Shown: positions 52,648-61,096 of the stretch, piece after piece | Layout: each line of letters begins with the position of its first letter | How positions within the stretch are numbered: position 1 is the first letter of the stretch | Assembly (NCBI GenBank): GCA_031459715.1 | Contig: JAVKIA010000007.1 | Span: 1 to 64,000 of the forward strand | Length of the DNA: 64,000 bases | Direction of reading: 5' to 3' | Origin: Armatimonadota bacterium | Lineage (GTDB): Bacteria > Sysuimicrobiota > Sysuimicrobiia > Sysuimicrobiales > Humicultoraceae | Program-made: the position numbers and the translations under genes | Notes under the pieces: model-generated | What the model was told of the DNA's origin: nothing | What the model saw: the letters and a program-made list of their open reading frames with translations, nothing else | The model's database searches: none

Positions 52648-53331
52648 CTACTCCATCGCCCGCAGCACCGCCTCCAGCTGGAAGAGGGATGTAACCCTAG
52701 GGCCGCTCCAGGCGGACTCCTGCGGCTCGTCGTCGGCGCGCCGCAACCAGACGCCGCGCATGCCCACCGCCAGCGCCGGCAGCAGGTCCCGGGCCACGTG
52801 GTCGCCCACGACCACCATATTGCCGGGGGGCACGCCGGCCACCCGGCGCACAGCCTGGTAAAAGGCCGGATCGGGCTTGGCCACTCCCACCTCGGCGGAG
52901 ACCACCACGAAGGCAAAGAGGTCGGCCAGCCCTGCGCGGCGCAGCTTCCTGCGCTGCACCGCACCGATTCCGTTGGTGGCCACGCCCAGACGGTAGTCTG
53001 CCGCCAGCGCGCGCAGCGCCTCTGCGTCCTCATAGGGGACGAGCAGCTCGTCCACGTAGCCGACGTAGCGCTGGTAGAGGCGCGCCGCCTCCCCCTCGTC
53101 CACACCCAGATCAGCGGCGACCGCCGCGGTTGCTTCCCGCGTCACCGCCTCCAGGTCGAGCCGGCCCGTCCAGATGTCGTCGGCGCGCCCGTACCAGACG
53201 CGCCGCACAGCGTGCGCGAACGCTTCCCGGTCGAGGGGCTCGGTGGCGGCCAGGCGCTGCACAGCTCCGCGCACAGCCGCCTGCCAGCGCACCAGCGTGT
53301 CGTCCAGGTCGAAGACGACGACTCCGGGCAT
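52648..53331 (-). CDS. HAD-superfamily hydrolase
   Basis: A 227-residue phosphatase-like enzyme with helical cap. Motif I is FDLDDTLVRW, motif II GVATNGIG, motif III KPDPAFY and motif IV VVVGDHVARDL. It resembles YjjG-type nucleotide or small-phosphate phosphatases; the substrate is unknown. ATG 53331 is preferred over an upstream ATG at 53358, because homology starts at MPGVVVFDLDDTL. Confidence 0.88.
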   Translation of the reverse strand: MPGVVVFDLDDTLVRWQAAVRGAVQRLAATEPLDREAFAHAVRRVWYGRADDIWTGRLDLEAVTREATAAVAADLGVDEGEAARLYQRYVGYVDELLVPYEDAEALRALAADYRLGVATNGIGAVQRRKLRRAGLADLFAFVVVSAEVGVAKPDPAFYQAVRRVAGVPPGNMVVVGDHVARDLLPALAVGMRGVWLRRADDEPQESAWSGPRVTSLFQLEAVLRAME

Positions 53332-53456
53332 GACAGGACCTCTTGCGGGCATCTGCATGGAGCTTCTCCACTCCGCCTGCCAGCCCTTGCCACACCAAGA
53401 CTAGCTCCAGGCGGCCGTGGGCACACCAGAGATGGGATCGGGCGGGGAGGAGGGTT

Positions 53457-54572
53457 GTGGACGCCACGACCTCTGGAACGGAAGGCCGCGCGCTTGGGGC
53501 GCAGGCGCGCCCCGAGATCGCCTTCCTGCTGCTGGATGGCCTGCGCCGCACCCGACCCGGCGCCCCCACGGAGACGGTCCTCTGTGCCCTGGGCCTGTCG
53601 CCCGAAGGGACGCCCTACCCGCTAGCCCTGCGGGTGGCCCCCCGGGAGGACGAGCGGGCCTGGCGGGCGGTGCTGCGGGACCTGCGGGCCGATGGCATCG
53701 GGCCCGAGCTGCGGCTGATATGCTGCGACGGGCACCCGGCTCTGGTCAAGGCCATACACGCCTTCTACCCCGAGATCCCCCTGCAGATCAGCGTCGCCCA
53801 CAGGCTGCTGGCACTGAGCCGCAAGGTCGACCCGCGCTGGCGCGCCACCTGTCTGGCCGAGGCGCGGCGGATCTTTGCGGCGCCACACCGCTCCGCGGCA
53901 GTGGCTCTCTTTCGCGAGTGGCACGCCCGCTGGCTGCGCCAGGGCCAGTTCGCCGTGCGCAGCCTGGAGGCGGACCTGGCGTCGTGCCTGGCCTTCTACC
54001 GGTTTCCGTCCCACCTGTGGAGCCGGATCCGCACGGCCAACCTGGTGGAGCGGGTGTTTCGGGAAGCCCGGCGCCAGGCCCTCCCGGCGCTCCCGGCTGC
54101 GGACGAGGAGGAAGGCGCCGATGTCGCCGGACCCGTCGCGGGCGAGGGCCCTCCCCCAGGCGAGGGCTCGCCTCTCTGGAGCGACCGCCTGACCTCCGCC
54201 TCCGCCCACTGGGACGCCATGCCCGGGCCGGCCCCATCCGCCGCCCCTGCCGCCGGGATGGAGCTAGTCGCAGCGTTGCTTCCCGCGCCTCCTGCGGCCC
54301 CACCTCTGCGGGAAGCCCCTCCTGGCCCGCCCCTGGAAGCTTCCCTCCCTGCAGAGCCGCCAAAAGGGGAGGGGCAGGCGCATGCCTCGGAACGAGCCGA
54401 GGATTCGGCCACCGCGCCCGGCGAACCCGAGGCCTCCCACCTCTTCGCCGACGAGGGATTCGCGCAGTGGTTGCAGGCCGAGGAGAGACGGCGAATGCTA
54501 GTGAGGGTGGCTGCACTGGCAACCTCGGCCGCCGGCCTGATCAGCGGTCTCCTCTTATCCCTGGCCCGGTAG
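53457..54572 (+). CDS. Membrane-anchored IS256-type transposase-derived protein
   Basis: A 371-residue protein. Residues ~20-210 match the IS256/Mutator catalytic domain: D27 (AFLLLDGLRRTR), D91 (LICCDGHPALVKAI), H115 and E198 (IRTANLVERVFREARR), plus FYRFPSHLWSRIRT. The usual N-terminal ~150 residues (DNA-binding part) are absent, and the CxxH motif reads SVAH. A Pro/Ala/Glu-rich linker (~215-325) and a C-terminal TM helix (~347-369, VAALATSAAGLISGLLLSL) are additions. GTG 53457 has a strong GGGGAGGAGGG site. I see no inverted repeats. This suggests a domesticated gene with all three acidic residues kept. Confidence 0.72.
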   Translation: MDATTSGTEGRALGAQARPEIAFLLLDGLRRTRPGAPTETVLCALGLSPEGTPYPLALRVAPREDERAWRAVLRDLRADGIGPELRLICCDGHPALVKAIHAFYPEIPLQISVAHRLLALSRKVDPRWRATCLAEARRIFAAPHRSAAVALFREWHARWLRQGQFAVRSLEADLASCLAFYRFPSHLWSRIRTANLVERVFREARRQALPALPAADEEEGADVAGPVAGEGPPPGEGSPLWSDRLTSASAHWDAMPGPAPSAAPAAGMELVAALLPAPPAAPPLREAPPGPPLEASLPAEPPKGEGQAHASERAEDSATAPGEPEASHLFADEGFAQWLQAEERRRMLVRVAALATSAAGLISGLLLSLAR

Positions 54573-54661
54573 CATCTCTGCCCGGTATAAGGCCCGTATG
54601 CGGCGGATCGGGCAAAGCGTGAAGACAGAGGACTCGCCCGGATGTGACAGGCTGATCCGTC

Positions 54662-55033
54662 TCACCAGGCCTCTTCAGCGAAGGCATCCCGCAGCAGCGC
54701 CACGCGGACCCGTCCCGGGGCCACCGTCAGGCTGACCACGTCGAACCGACAGGCCCGCTCCGTCAGCCCATGCACGGCCAGGAAGTAGCGCGCCAGGCGG
54801 AGCAGGCGGCGGCGCTTGCCCGGCCCCACCGCCTCCGCCGCGCTCCCCGCTTTAGACCCCCGACGCGTCTTCACCTCCACGAAGACCACCACGTCACCCT
54901 CCTCGGCCACCAGGTCCAGCTCCCCCAGCGGGCAGCGGTAGTTGCGGGCGAGGATACGCCACCCACGGCGGCGCAGAACCTCCGCCGCCACCTCCTCTCC
55001 CCGCCGTCCCAGCGCCCGCCGCGCCCGGGTCAC
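54662..55033 (-). CDS. YraN/UPF0102 endonuclease-fold protein
   Basis: A 123-residue protein with the Holliday-junction-resolvase-like nuclease fold: LGRRGEEVAAEVLRRRGWRILARNYRCPLGELDLVAEEGDVVVFVEVKTRRG shows the E, D and ExK metal-site residues. The biological role is unsettled. It is the last gene of the ylxM-ffh-rplS-lepB-rnhB operon, its usual neighbourhood. Confidence 0.92.
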   Translation of the reverse strand: MTRARRALGRRGEEVAAEVLRRRGWRILARNYRCPLGELDLVAEEGDVVVFVEVKTRRGSKAGSAAEAVGPGKRRRLLRLARYFLAVHGLTERACRFDVVSLTVAPGRVRVALLRDAFAEEAW

Positions 55034-55102
55034 AGCAGGAAGATCGACCGGCCAACCGGCCGGTTCCGGGGGGTGCCGGGGGAAGCAGGGTGGGGGAGAT
55101 GA

Positions 55103-55759
55103 TCAGGTCGGAGAATCGAACAGGGCCTGCTGCCAGAACCGCAGCGGCAGGAAGGAGCGGCGGTGCGCCGGGGAGCAGCCGTAGCGGCGGAGGGCTGCCA
55201 GGTGCGCCGGTGTGGCGTAGCCCTTATGTCGGGCAAAACCGAACTGAGGGTATCGAGCGTCCAGGTCGCACATCACCCGGTCACGGGTCACCTTGGCCAC
55301 GATGGAGGCGGCGGCGATAACGGCGCAGCGGGCATCGCCGCCCACGATGGCCACCTGCGCAAGGTCCAGGTCCACGCGGTAGCGGCCGTCGACCAGCAGG
55401 AGGTCGGGACGGGGACTAAGCTGCGTCACGGCGCGGCGCCAGGCCAGGCGGGTCGCCTGCAGCACGTTCAGCCGGTCGATCTCAGCGGGGGTAGCCAGGC
55501 CGATGCCCACACGCGCGCCGCTGGCCAGGATGGCTTCGAAGAGCCGCCCTCGCTCCCGGGGCGAAAGGGCCTTGGAATCGTCGAGCCCGGGCAGCGCCGC
55601 CTCCTCCGGCAGCATTACCGCCGCGGCCACCACCGGACCCGCCAGCGGACCGACGCCCGCCTCGTCCACCCCGGCGATGTGCGTGTAGCCCTGGGCGCGC
55701 CACGCGCGCTCCAGGGCCAGGAGGTCCTCCAGGCGCTGCCGCTCCCGTTGCAGCCTCAG
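55103..55759 (-). CDS. rnhB: Ribonuclease HII with altered GRG motif
   Basis: Removes ribonucleotides from DNA. GVDEAG, LLVDGRYR, ASIVAKVTRDRVM, YPQFGFARHKGYATPAHLAALRRYG and SPAHRRSF mark the family. The GRG triplet that reads the RNA-DNA junction is GVG here (Val codon at 55654-55652). No ATG/GTG/TTG lies between the lepB stop and the core. GTG 55888 would overlap lepB by 109 bp, so CTG 55759 or CTG 55732 (after GGGAG) is the likelier start. Order lepB-rnhB-yraN is standard. Confidence 0.88.
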   Translation of the reverse strand: MRLQRERQRLEDLLALERAWRAQGYTHIAGVDEAGVGPLAGPVVAAAVMLPEEAALPGLDDSKALSPRERGRLFEAILASGARVGIGLATPAEIDRLNVLQATRLAWRRAVTQLSPRPDLLLVDGRYRVDLDLAQVAIVGGDARCAVIAAASIVAKVTRDRVMCDLDARYPQFGFARHKGYATPAHLAALRRYGCSPAHRRSFLPLRFWQQALFDSPT

Positions 55760-55779
55760 GTGGGCCTGCGGCGGGGCAT

Positions 55780-56424
55780 CTAGTGCACCAGCCCCGCGCG
55801 CTGCGGCGGCCAGTAGATGAGGAGGGCCTTGCCCACCACGTTCTGCACCGGGACGAACCCGAAGAAGCGGCTGTCTTCGCTGTTGCACCGGTTATCCCCC
55901 AGGACGAAGTACTGCCCCGCAGGCACGCGCTTCGGCCCGTAGCTGCTGGTGCAGGCGCGCTCACCGCCCGGCAGCGGCGTCGGATAGAGCTCGCTCAAGG
56001 GTTTCCCGTTAATCAGCACCAGACCCTCCCGCAGCTCCACGGTCTCACCGGGGAGGGCCACCACCCGCTTGACGAAGTCGCGGGTCGGGCTGAGGGGAAA
56101 GCGAAACACGACAATATCGCCGCGGCGGATGGGGCCCAGGCGGTAGGAGAACTTGCCCACCAGGATGCGGTCCCCCACCCGCAGCGTCGGCTCCATGGAG
56201 CCGGAGGGGATGTAGAAGGCCTGCACGACGAAGGTGATGATGACCAGGCTGAGGACGGCGGCAAAGATACTGGCGTCGAGGGTCTCCAGGACGGAGCGGC
56301 GCCAGCCGGGTGGCAGCAGCCCCTGGCGGGAGACCAGGAGGCGCACCGCCAGCAGCCCGGCCCCCAGCAGGAGGATCAGGGTGGGGATGGTAAGCGGCGG
56401 ACGACTGAACGAGTCCAGTGCCAT
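55780..56424 (-). CDS. lepB: Signal peptidase I
   Basis: Type I leader peptidase, 214 residues. Two hydrophobic segments (about 11-31 and 48-72) anchor it; the catalytic Ser is in IPSGSMEPTLRVGDR and the catalytic Lys in FPLSPTRDFVKRVVALPGETVE. YFVLGDNRCNSEDSRFFGFV is box E. It cleaves signal peptides of exported proteins delivered through the SRP route coded in the same operon. Confidence 0.95.
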   Translation of the reverse strand: MALDSFSRPPLTIPTLILLLGAGLLAVRLLVSRQGLLPPGWRRSVLETLDASIFAAVLSLVIITFVVQAFYIPSGSMEPTLRVGDRILVGKFSYRLGPIRRGDIVVFRFPLSPTRDFVKRVVALPGETVELREGLVLINGKPLSELYPTPLPGGERACTSSYGPKRVPAGQYFVLGDNRCNSEDSRFFGFVPVQNVVGKALLIYWPPQRAGLVH

Positions 56425-56495
56425 GGAGCTTCAGGCCCCGTCCGTCAGGTGGGCAACCGCAACGGGAGCGAGGTGTGCTGTGGGGAGACCAGAGA

Positions 56496-56837
56496 TTACC
56501 GCTGCTCCTTGATCCGGGCCGCCTTGCCCACCTTCCCCCGCAGGAAGTAGAGCTTGGCCCGTCGCGCCTTGCCCCGCCGCACCAGGTCGATCCGCTCCAC
56601 TCGCGGGGAGTGCAGGGGGAAGGTACGCTCCACCCCAATGCCGTGGCTCACCCGCCGCACGGTGAAGGTCTCCCGACGGCCGCCCCCCTTGCGGGCGATG
56701 ACCACGCCCTCGAACGCCTGCACGCGCTCCCGGCCGCCCTCGCTGACCTTGATGTGTACCCGCACCGTGTCCCCGGGCGCAAACGTCGGCACCTCGGCCC
56801 GCAACCCTTCCCGGTCTACCGTGGCCAGCCTGTCCAT
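56496..56837 (-). CDS. rplS: 50S ribosomal protein L19
   Basis: A 113-residue L19. [62 protein letters not shown] is close to the family consensus, and [25 protein letters not shown] ends it. It follows trmD with a 37-bp gap containing a hairpin and a TATAAT hexamer. Confidence 0.97.
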   Translation of the reverse strand: MDRLATVDREGLRAEVPTFAPGDTVRVHIKVSEGGRERVQAFEGVVIARKGGGRRETFTVRRVSHGIGVERTFPLHSPRVERIDLVRRGKARRAKLYFLRGKVGKAARIKEQR

Positions 56838-56855
56838 CAGTCCTCACCCTTCGCT

Positions 56856-56879
56856 GCACGTCACCGACGTGCCATTATA
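56856..56879 (-). promoter_or_regulatory. rplS leader hairpin and possible internal -10
   Basis: A 7-bp perfect stem (GCACGTC / GACGTGC, loop GGT) at 56872-56856 lies just before rplS. TATAAT at 56879-56874 spans the trmD stop, but there is no good -35 at 17 bp. It could be an L19-related leader element. Confidence 0.35.
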
Positions 56880-57609
56880 CCTCTTCCCGATCGATCTCCT
56901 CCAACAGGCGGCGGTACTCTTCGGACAGCGCCGCCCACTGCAGAAGGTCGGGACGGCGGCTCCGCGTCCGCCGCAGCTGTTCCTTGCGCCGCCAGCGGCG
57001 GATCGCCTCGTGGTGCCCCGAGAGCAGGACCTGCGGGACCCGCATGCCGCGGAACTCCGGGGGGCGGGTGTAGTGAGGGAAGTCCAGCAGGCCGGCGCTG
57101 AAGGACTCCTCGGCCACCGACTGCTGGTCGCCCACCACGCCGGGGACCAGCCGGGCCAGCCCTTCCACGATGACCATCGCCGGCAGCTCCCCCCCGGAGA
57201 GGACGTAGTCGCCGATAGAGACTTCCTCCGCGCCCAACCCCTCCACCACCCGCTCGTCCACCCCTTCGTAGCGTCCGCAGAGGATGACCACCTGCGGGGC
57301 ACGGGCCAGCTCCGCCAGCAGGGCCTGAGTCAGCAGCCGCCCCTGGGGCGACGGCAGGAGGATGCGCGGCGTCTCCCCGCTCTGGCGGCGGATAGCCTCC
57401 ACCGCCGCGTAGAATGGCTCCACCTTCATTACCATCCCCGGGCCGCCCCCGTAAGGGACGTCGTCCACCTGCCGATGGCGGTCCGTGGTGAAGTCCCGCA
57501 GGTCGTGCACGTAGACCTGCAGCAGACCCCGCTCCCGCGCCCGTCCCACCACCCCCACCTGCAGGGGGGTGAAGGCCTGGGGAAAGATGGTGACGATATC
57601 GATGCGCAC
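56875..57609 (-). CDS. trmD: tRNA (guanine-37-N1) methyltransferase
   Basis: Methylates G37 next to the anticodon, preventing +1 frameshifts; 244 residues, SPOUT knot. MRIDIVTIFPQAFTPL, DDVPYGGGPGMVMKVEPF, SPQGRLLTQALLAELA, CGRYEGVDERV, SIGDYVLSGGELPAMV and LDFPHYTRPPEFRGMRVPQVLLSG are diagnostic. GTG 57609 follows GGGGAG. Rim/Trm/L19 order is conserved. Confidence 0.96.
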   Translation of the reverse strand: MRIDIVTIFPQAFTPLQVGVVGRARERGLLQVYVHDLRDFTTDRHRQVDDVPYGGGPGMVMKVEPFYAAVEAIRRQSGETPRILLPSPQGRLLTQALLAELARAPQVVILCGRYEGVDERVVEGLGAEEVSIGDYVLSGGELPAMVIVEGLARLVPGVVGDQQSVAEESFSAGLLDFPHYTRPPEFRGMRVPQVLLSGHHEAIRRWRRKEQLRRTRSRRPDLLQWAALSEEYRRLLEEIDREEV

Positions 57610-57688
57610 CGTCTACTCCCCGGAAACTCGCGGCCGCGAATTCCTGGTGACCCCGCAACGCAGTAGGTGGAAGTTCCCGGCCATGGAC

Positions 57689-58216
57689 CTACAGCAGCCC
57701 CTCCGGGAGGACCACCACCATTTCGCCCCGCTCCAGGTCCACCGCACGCACCACCTCCCGCGTCGCCGGGACGAACACCTCCCCCGCCTCCCCGGCCACG
57801 CGGTACACGTCATGCGCCGCGGTGCGCAGCACCTCGGTCACCGTACCCAGCACCTCGCCGGATGGGGTGCGCACGCGCAGCCCCAGCACCTCCACCAGGT
57901 AGTAGCTGTCCTGGGGCAGCGGCACGCGCTCCTCCCAGGGCACGGCCACGGCCCACCCCTGCAGCGCACGCGCCGCCTCCAGATCGTCCACCCCGGCCAG
58001 CTTCAGCAGGACCACCTCTCCCTGGTGTCGCACCGCCTCCACCGCCGCCTCTCGCGCGGTCGCTTCCCGCTGGTCCAGCAGCAGCACGCGCCGCAGGCGG
58101 GCAAACCGCTGGGGGAAGTCGGTCTCAGGGCGAACCTTGACCTCGCCGCGCACTCCATGCGGCCGGGTGATCCGGCCGATGATCAGCCTCGTCGGCGGGG
58201 CTGTCCCGGCCGGCAT
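57689..58216 (-). CDS. rimM: 16S rRNA processing protein RimM
   Basis: Assembly factor that binds S19 and helps mature the 30S head; 175 residues. N-terminal RimM barrel (IIGRITRPHGVRGEVKVRPETDFPQRF, LLKLAGVDDLEAARALQGWAV) and C-terminal PRC barrel (YYLVEVLGLRVRTPSGEVLGTVTEVLRTAAHDVYRV, VVRAVDLERGEMVVVLPEGLL). Confidence 0.94.
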   Translation of the reverse strand: MPAGTAPPTRLIIGRITRPHGVRGEVKVRPETDFPQRFARLRRVLLLDQREATAREAAVEAVRHQGEVVLLKLAGVDDLEAARALQGWAVAVPWEERVPLPQDSYYLVEVLGLRVRTPSGEVLGTVTEVLRTAAHDVYRVAGEAGEVFVPATREVVRAVDLERGEMVVVLPEGLL

Positions 58217-58222
58217 CTGGGA

Positions 58223-58627
58223 TCACTCCTCCCGCACCTCGATGACGATGCCGTCCTTGACCACGATCTCCGTACGTCCCAGCTTCTGGAAGAGGTTGTC
58301 CCCCACCCGGATCTCGGTGAAGCTCTCCACCGTCCCCTGGGGGTACTCCGAGTTCAGCTGGAGCCCCTCCACCTCGCGCAACCGGGCCTGCAGCTCGGCG
58401 CGGGTGGCTTCCTGCCGCGCCCGCTCCAGCTCCAGCTGCTGCCGGATGGCCCGGGACTGGGGAGTGATCTGCCGCTCCAGCTCCGTGCGCCGGATCTGGG
58501 TGTCGATCTGGGCGATCAGCTCCTCCACCCGCGCCAGCGCCGACTGCAGCTCCTGGGTGTAGAGGCGCTTGAAGCTCTCCGTGACGATAGCCTTGATGAC
58601 GACCGGACGCGAGATGGTGATGGCCAT
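58223..58627 (-). CDS. YlqD family protein
   Basis: A 134-residue protein whose function is unknown. A short beta N-terminus (MAITISRPVVIKAIVTESFK) leads to a central charged coiled coil (about 25-90) and a C-terminal beta domain (FTEIRVGDNLFQKLGRTEIVVKDGIVIEV). YlqD is placed between the KH protein and rimM in Firmicutes, as here. ATG 58627 follows GGAGGAG; the longer frame to 58669 overlaps the KH gene. Confidence 0.88.
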   Translation of the reverse strand: MAITISRPVVIKAIVTESFKRLYTQELQSALARVEELIAQIDTQIRRTELERQITPQSRAIRQQLELERARQEATRAELQARLREVEGLQLNSEYPQGTVESFTEIRVGDNLFQKLGRTEIVVKDGIVIEVREE

Positions 58628-58658
58628 GCTTCCTGCTCCTCCGGGTGGTCTCTTTTCC

Positions 58659-58889
58659 CTAGCGGGCAATCTCCACGGTGACCCGCTGCCCGGCCCGCAG
58701 CGCGGCAGCCCTGACCACGGTGCGCAGCGCCCGGGCGACGCGGCCCTGCCGGCCGATCACCTTGCCCACATCCTCGGGGGCCACGCGCAGCTCCAGGCGC
58801 AGGCCGCGCTCGTCCTGCCGCACATGCACCTCTACCGCCTCGGGATGGTTGACCAGCTCCCGGGCGATGAACTCCACCAGGGCCTTCAC
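58659..58889 (-). CDS. khpA: KH-domain RNA-binding protein (KhpA/YlqC)
   Basis: A 76-residue KH protein that binds RNA, usually with KhpB; linked to cell-wall growth control in Gram-positives. VEFIARELVNHPEAVEVHV and the GxxG loop in VAPEDVGKVIGRQGRVARALRTVV are clear. GTG 58889 overlaps the rpsP stop (GTGA). The longer frame to 58994 lies inside rpsP. Confidence 0.93.
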   Translation of the reverse strand: MKALVEFIARELVNHPEAVEVHVRQDERGLRLELRVAPEDVGKVIGRQGRVARALRTVVRAAALRAGQRVTVEIAR

Positions 58890-59167
58890 GTCCGCGCGGG
58901 GGCCTTCTTCCGGTCCGTCCACTTCTGCCACACTCCGCTGCGCTGCAACAGCACCCGAGCGGCATCGGACGGGCGGGCGCCCTTGCGCAGCCACTCTATG
59001 GCCCGGGCCTCGTCCACCTTGATGGTGGAGGGATCGGTGGTGGGATTGTAGAACCCGATGGCCTCAATGTACTTGCCGCTGCGCGGCGCACGCGAGTCGG
59101 CCACCACCAGGCGGTAAAATGGCTTGTGCTTTCCCCCCAGGCGCATCAAACGGATCTTTACGGCCAT
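58886..59167 (-). CDS. rpsP: 30S ribosomal protein S16
   Basis: A 93-residue S16. MAVKIRLMRLGGKHKPFYRLVVADSRAPRSGKYIEAIGFYNP and IEWLRKGARPSDAARVLLQRSGVW are nearly consensus. The start overlaps the ffh stop by 10 bp and the stop overlaps khpA. Confidence 0.97.
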   Translation of the reverse strand: MAVKIRLMRLGGKHKPFYRLVVADSRAPRSGKYIEAIGFYNPTTDPSTIKVDEARAIEWLRKGARPSDAARVLLQRSGVWQKWTDRKKAPART

Positions 59168-60492
59168 GTCCAGCCTCCCCGGGGAAGGCGTCTAGCGCGC
59201 CTCCCCATGGCTTCTGCCTGCTTGACCAGCTGCCGGGCTTCCTCGAACTGTCGCAGCAACCGGTTCACCTCCTGCACCGTCACCCCCGAGCCCCGGGCGA
59301 TGCGGCGCCGTCGGCTGGCGTTGATCACCGCCGGGTTGCGCCGCTCCTCCGGGGTCATGGAGTTGATCATGGCTTCGACGCGCGCCAGTTGCCGCTCGTC
59401 GACAGCCGCCTGGGCGCGCAGCCGCCCCAGACCGGGAATCAGCTCCAGGAGCTGGTCCACAGGGCCCATGGTGCGCAGCTGGCGCAACTGCTCCAGAAAA
59501 TCCGAAAGCGTCCACTCGCCGCGGCGCAGCTTGCGCTCCAGCGCCTCTGCCGCCTCGGCGGTCATGGCCTCCTGGGCCTTCTCGACGAGGGTGAGGATGT
59601 CGCCCATGCCCAGGATGCGGGCAGCCATGCGCTCCGGATGGAACGGCTCCAGGGCTTCCACCCGCTCACCCACGCCGGCGAAAAGGATGGGCCGGCCGGT
59701 GACCGCCACCACCGAGAGCGCCGCCCCGCCGCGGGCGTCGCCGTCCAGCTTGGTCAGGATCAACCCGTCTATGCCCACCTGTGTCGCGAACTGCTCAGCC
59801 ATGGTCACCGCGTCCTGACCGGTCATGGCGTCCAGGGTCAAAAGGACCTGGGCAGGCTGCACGGCGGCGCGCATCCGGGACAGCTCCTCCATCAACTCCC
59901 GGTCCAGGTGGAGGCGGCCGGCGGAGTCGATGATGACCACGTCGTGTCCGGCACGTCCCGCCTCCTGCAGTGCCCCCTGGGCCACGGCCACCGGGTCGAC
60001 GGCTCCCATTTGAGTGAAGGTGGGCACCCCGGCCTGCCTGCCCACCACCTCCAGCTGGGCCACCGCTGCCGGGCGGCGCAGGTCGGTGGCCACCAGCAGA
60101 GGATGGCGGCCCCGCCGCTTTAGGTGGTGGGCCAGCTTGGCCGCGGTGGTGGTCTTGCCCGTGCCGTGCAGGCCCACCAGCATAAACACCGAAGGCGGCC
60201 TGGGGGCAAAGCGCAGCTCCCGCTGCGACCCGCCCAGCAGGCGGGTCAGCTCCTCGTGGACGATCTTGACCACCTGCTGGGCCGGGGAGAGGCTCTTCCA
60301 GATCTCCTGGCCCACCGCCCGCTGCCGCACGCTGGCCACGAAGTCGCGGGCCACGGCGAAGTGCACGTCCGCCTCCAGGAGGGCCAGCCGCACCTCGCGC
60401 AGCACGGCGTCCACGTCCTCCGCCTTGAGGTACCCGCGGCCGCTGAGGCGCCGAAAGATCTCCCCCAGCCGGGCCTGCAGCGTCTCAAACAT
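59158..60492 (-). CDS. ffh: Signal recognition particle protein Ffh (SRP54)
   Basis: SRP GTPase, 444 residues. The N domain (MFETLQARLGEIFRRLSGRG) is followed by the G domain: VGLHGTGKTTTAAKLA, DLRRPAAVAQLE, IIDSAGRLHLDREL, LTKLDGDARGGAALSV and FAGVGERVEALEPFHPERMA. The C-terminal M domain (MTPEERRNPAVINASRRRRIARGSGVTVQEVN) binds SRP RNA and signal peptides but has fewer Met than usual. It starts 8 bp inside the methyltransferase gene. The open frame upstream of ATG 60492 is not homologous. Confidence 0.96.
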   Translation of the reverse strand: MFETLQARLGEIFRRLSGRGYLKAEDVDAVLREVRLALLEADVHFAVARDFVASVRQRAVGQEIWKSLSPAQQVVKIVHEELTRLLGGSQRELRFAPRPPSVFMLVGLHGTGKTTTAAKLAHHLKRRGRHPLLVATDLRRPAAVAQLEVVGRQAGVPTFTQMGAVDPVAVAQGALQEAGRAGHDVVIIDSAGRLHLDRELMEELSRMRAAVQPAQVLLTLDAMTGQDAVTMAEQFATQVGIDGLILTKLDGDARGGAALSVVAVTGRPILFAGVGERVEALEPFHPERMAARILGMGDILTLVEKAQEAMTAEAAEALERKLRRGEWTLSDFLEQLRQLRTMGPVDQLLELIPGLGRLRAQAAVDERQLARVEAMINSMTPEERRNPAVINASRRRRIARGSGVTVQEVNRLLRQFEEARQLVKQAEAMGRRARRLPRGGWTWP

Positions 60493-61096
60493 CGGACCGC
60501 TCCCGGATGGCCTCGTACACGCGGAAGCCTCCGCCCCTGGCCACCTCCCGCACGTTGCCGAAGAGCGCGCCCACGTAACGCGCCAGGGTGCGCGCCCCCT
60601 GTGCTGTGCGAGCCACGAAGCGCAGGCGCCCCCCCGGCCGCAGCACCGCGTGCGCGCCGGCAACCAGGCGCAGCACTGCGGCCCGTCCGGCGCGGATCGG
60701 CGGGTTGGTCAGGACCAGGTCGAAGGCGATGCCGCGCACCGGCTCCACCCCGTCCCCCTGGTGCACCGTAACGTTATCCACCCGGTTGCGCGCAGCGTTC
60801 TCCCGCGCCAGGTCGGCGGCCCGTGCATTGATGTCCACCAGGTGAGCGTGGCCCCCTGGGGCCAGGGTGGCTGCCACCAGACCGATCACCCCGTAGCCGC
60901 ACCCCAGGTCGAGGACCACGTCGTCCGGCCGCACCTCCATGGTCTCGACCAGCAGCCGGGTGCCGCGATCCACCCCGCGACCGGCGAAGACGGCACGGTC
61001 GGTGAGGAGGCGGAAGGTCCGCCCCCGCAGGGTGACGGCGACCTCACGCAGCCGGTGGCCCACCTGCGGCGCCGGGCTAAAGTAGTGGACGCTCAC
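60485..61096 (-). CDS. RsmC-like class I methyltransferase
   Basis: A 203-residue AdoMet-dependent methyltransferase. VLDLGCGYGVIGLVAATLAPGGHAHLVDINARA is motif I-II, and DLVLTNPPIRAG is the NPP(Y/F)-type motif of N-methyltransferases acting on guanine or adenine. It is the size of the single-domain RsmC/YbxB form. GTG 61096 overlaps the ylxM stop (GTGA), which supports both calls. An rRNA target is likely given neighbours; not proved. Confidence 0.88.
   Translation of the reverse strand: MSVHYFSPAPQVGHRLREVAVTLRGRTFRLLTDRAVFAGRGVDRGTRLLVETMEVRPDDVVLDLGCGYGVIGLVAATLAPGGHAHLVDINARAADLARENAARNRVDNVTVHQGDGVEPVRGIAFDLVLTNPPIRAGRAAVLRLVAGAHAVLRPGGRLRFVARTAQGARTLARYVGALFGNVREVARGGGFRVYEAIRERSDV

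Noticed and set aside
53417-54622. Overlapping 401-codon plus-strand frame inside the transposase-derived gene
   Set aside because: It has no motifs; the frame from 53457 carries the IS256 catalytic residues and a strong ribosome-binding site.
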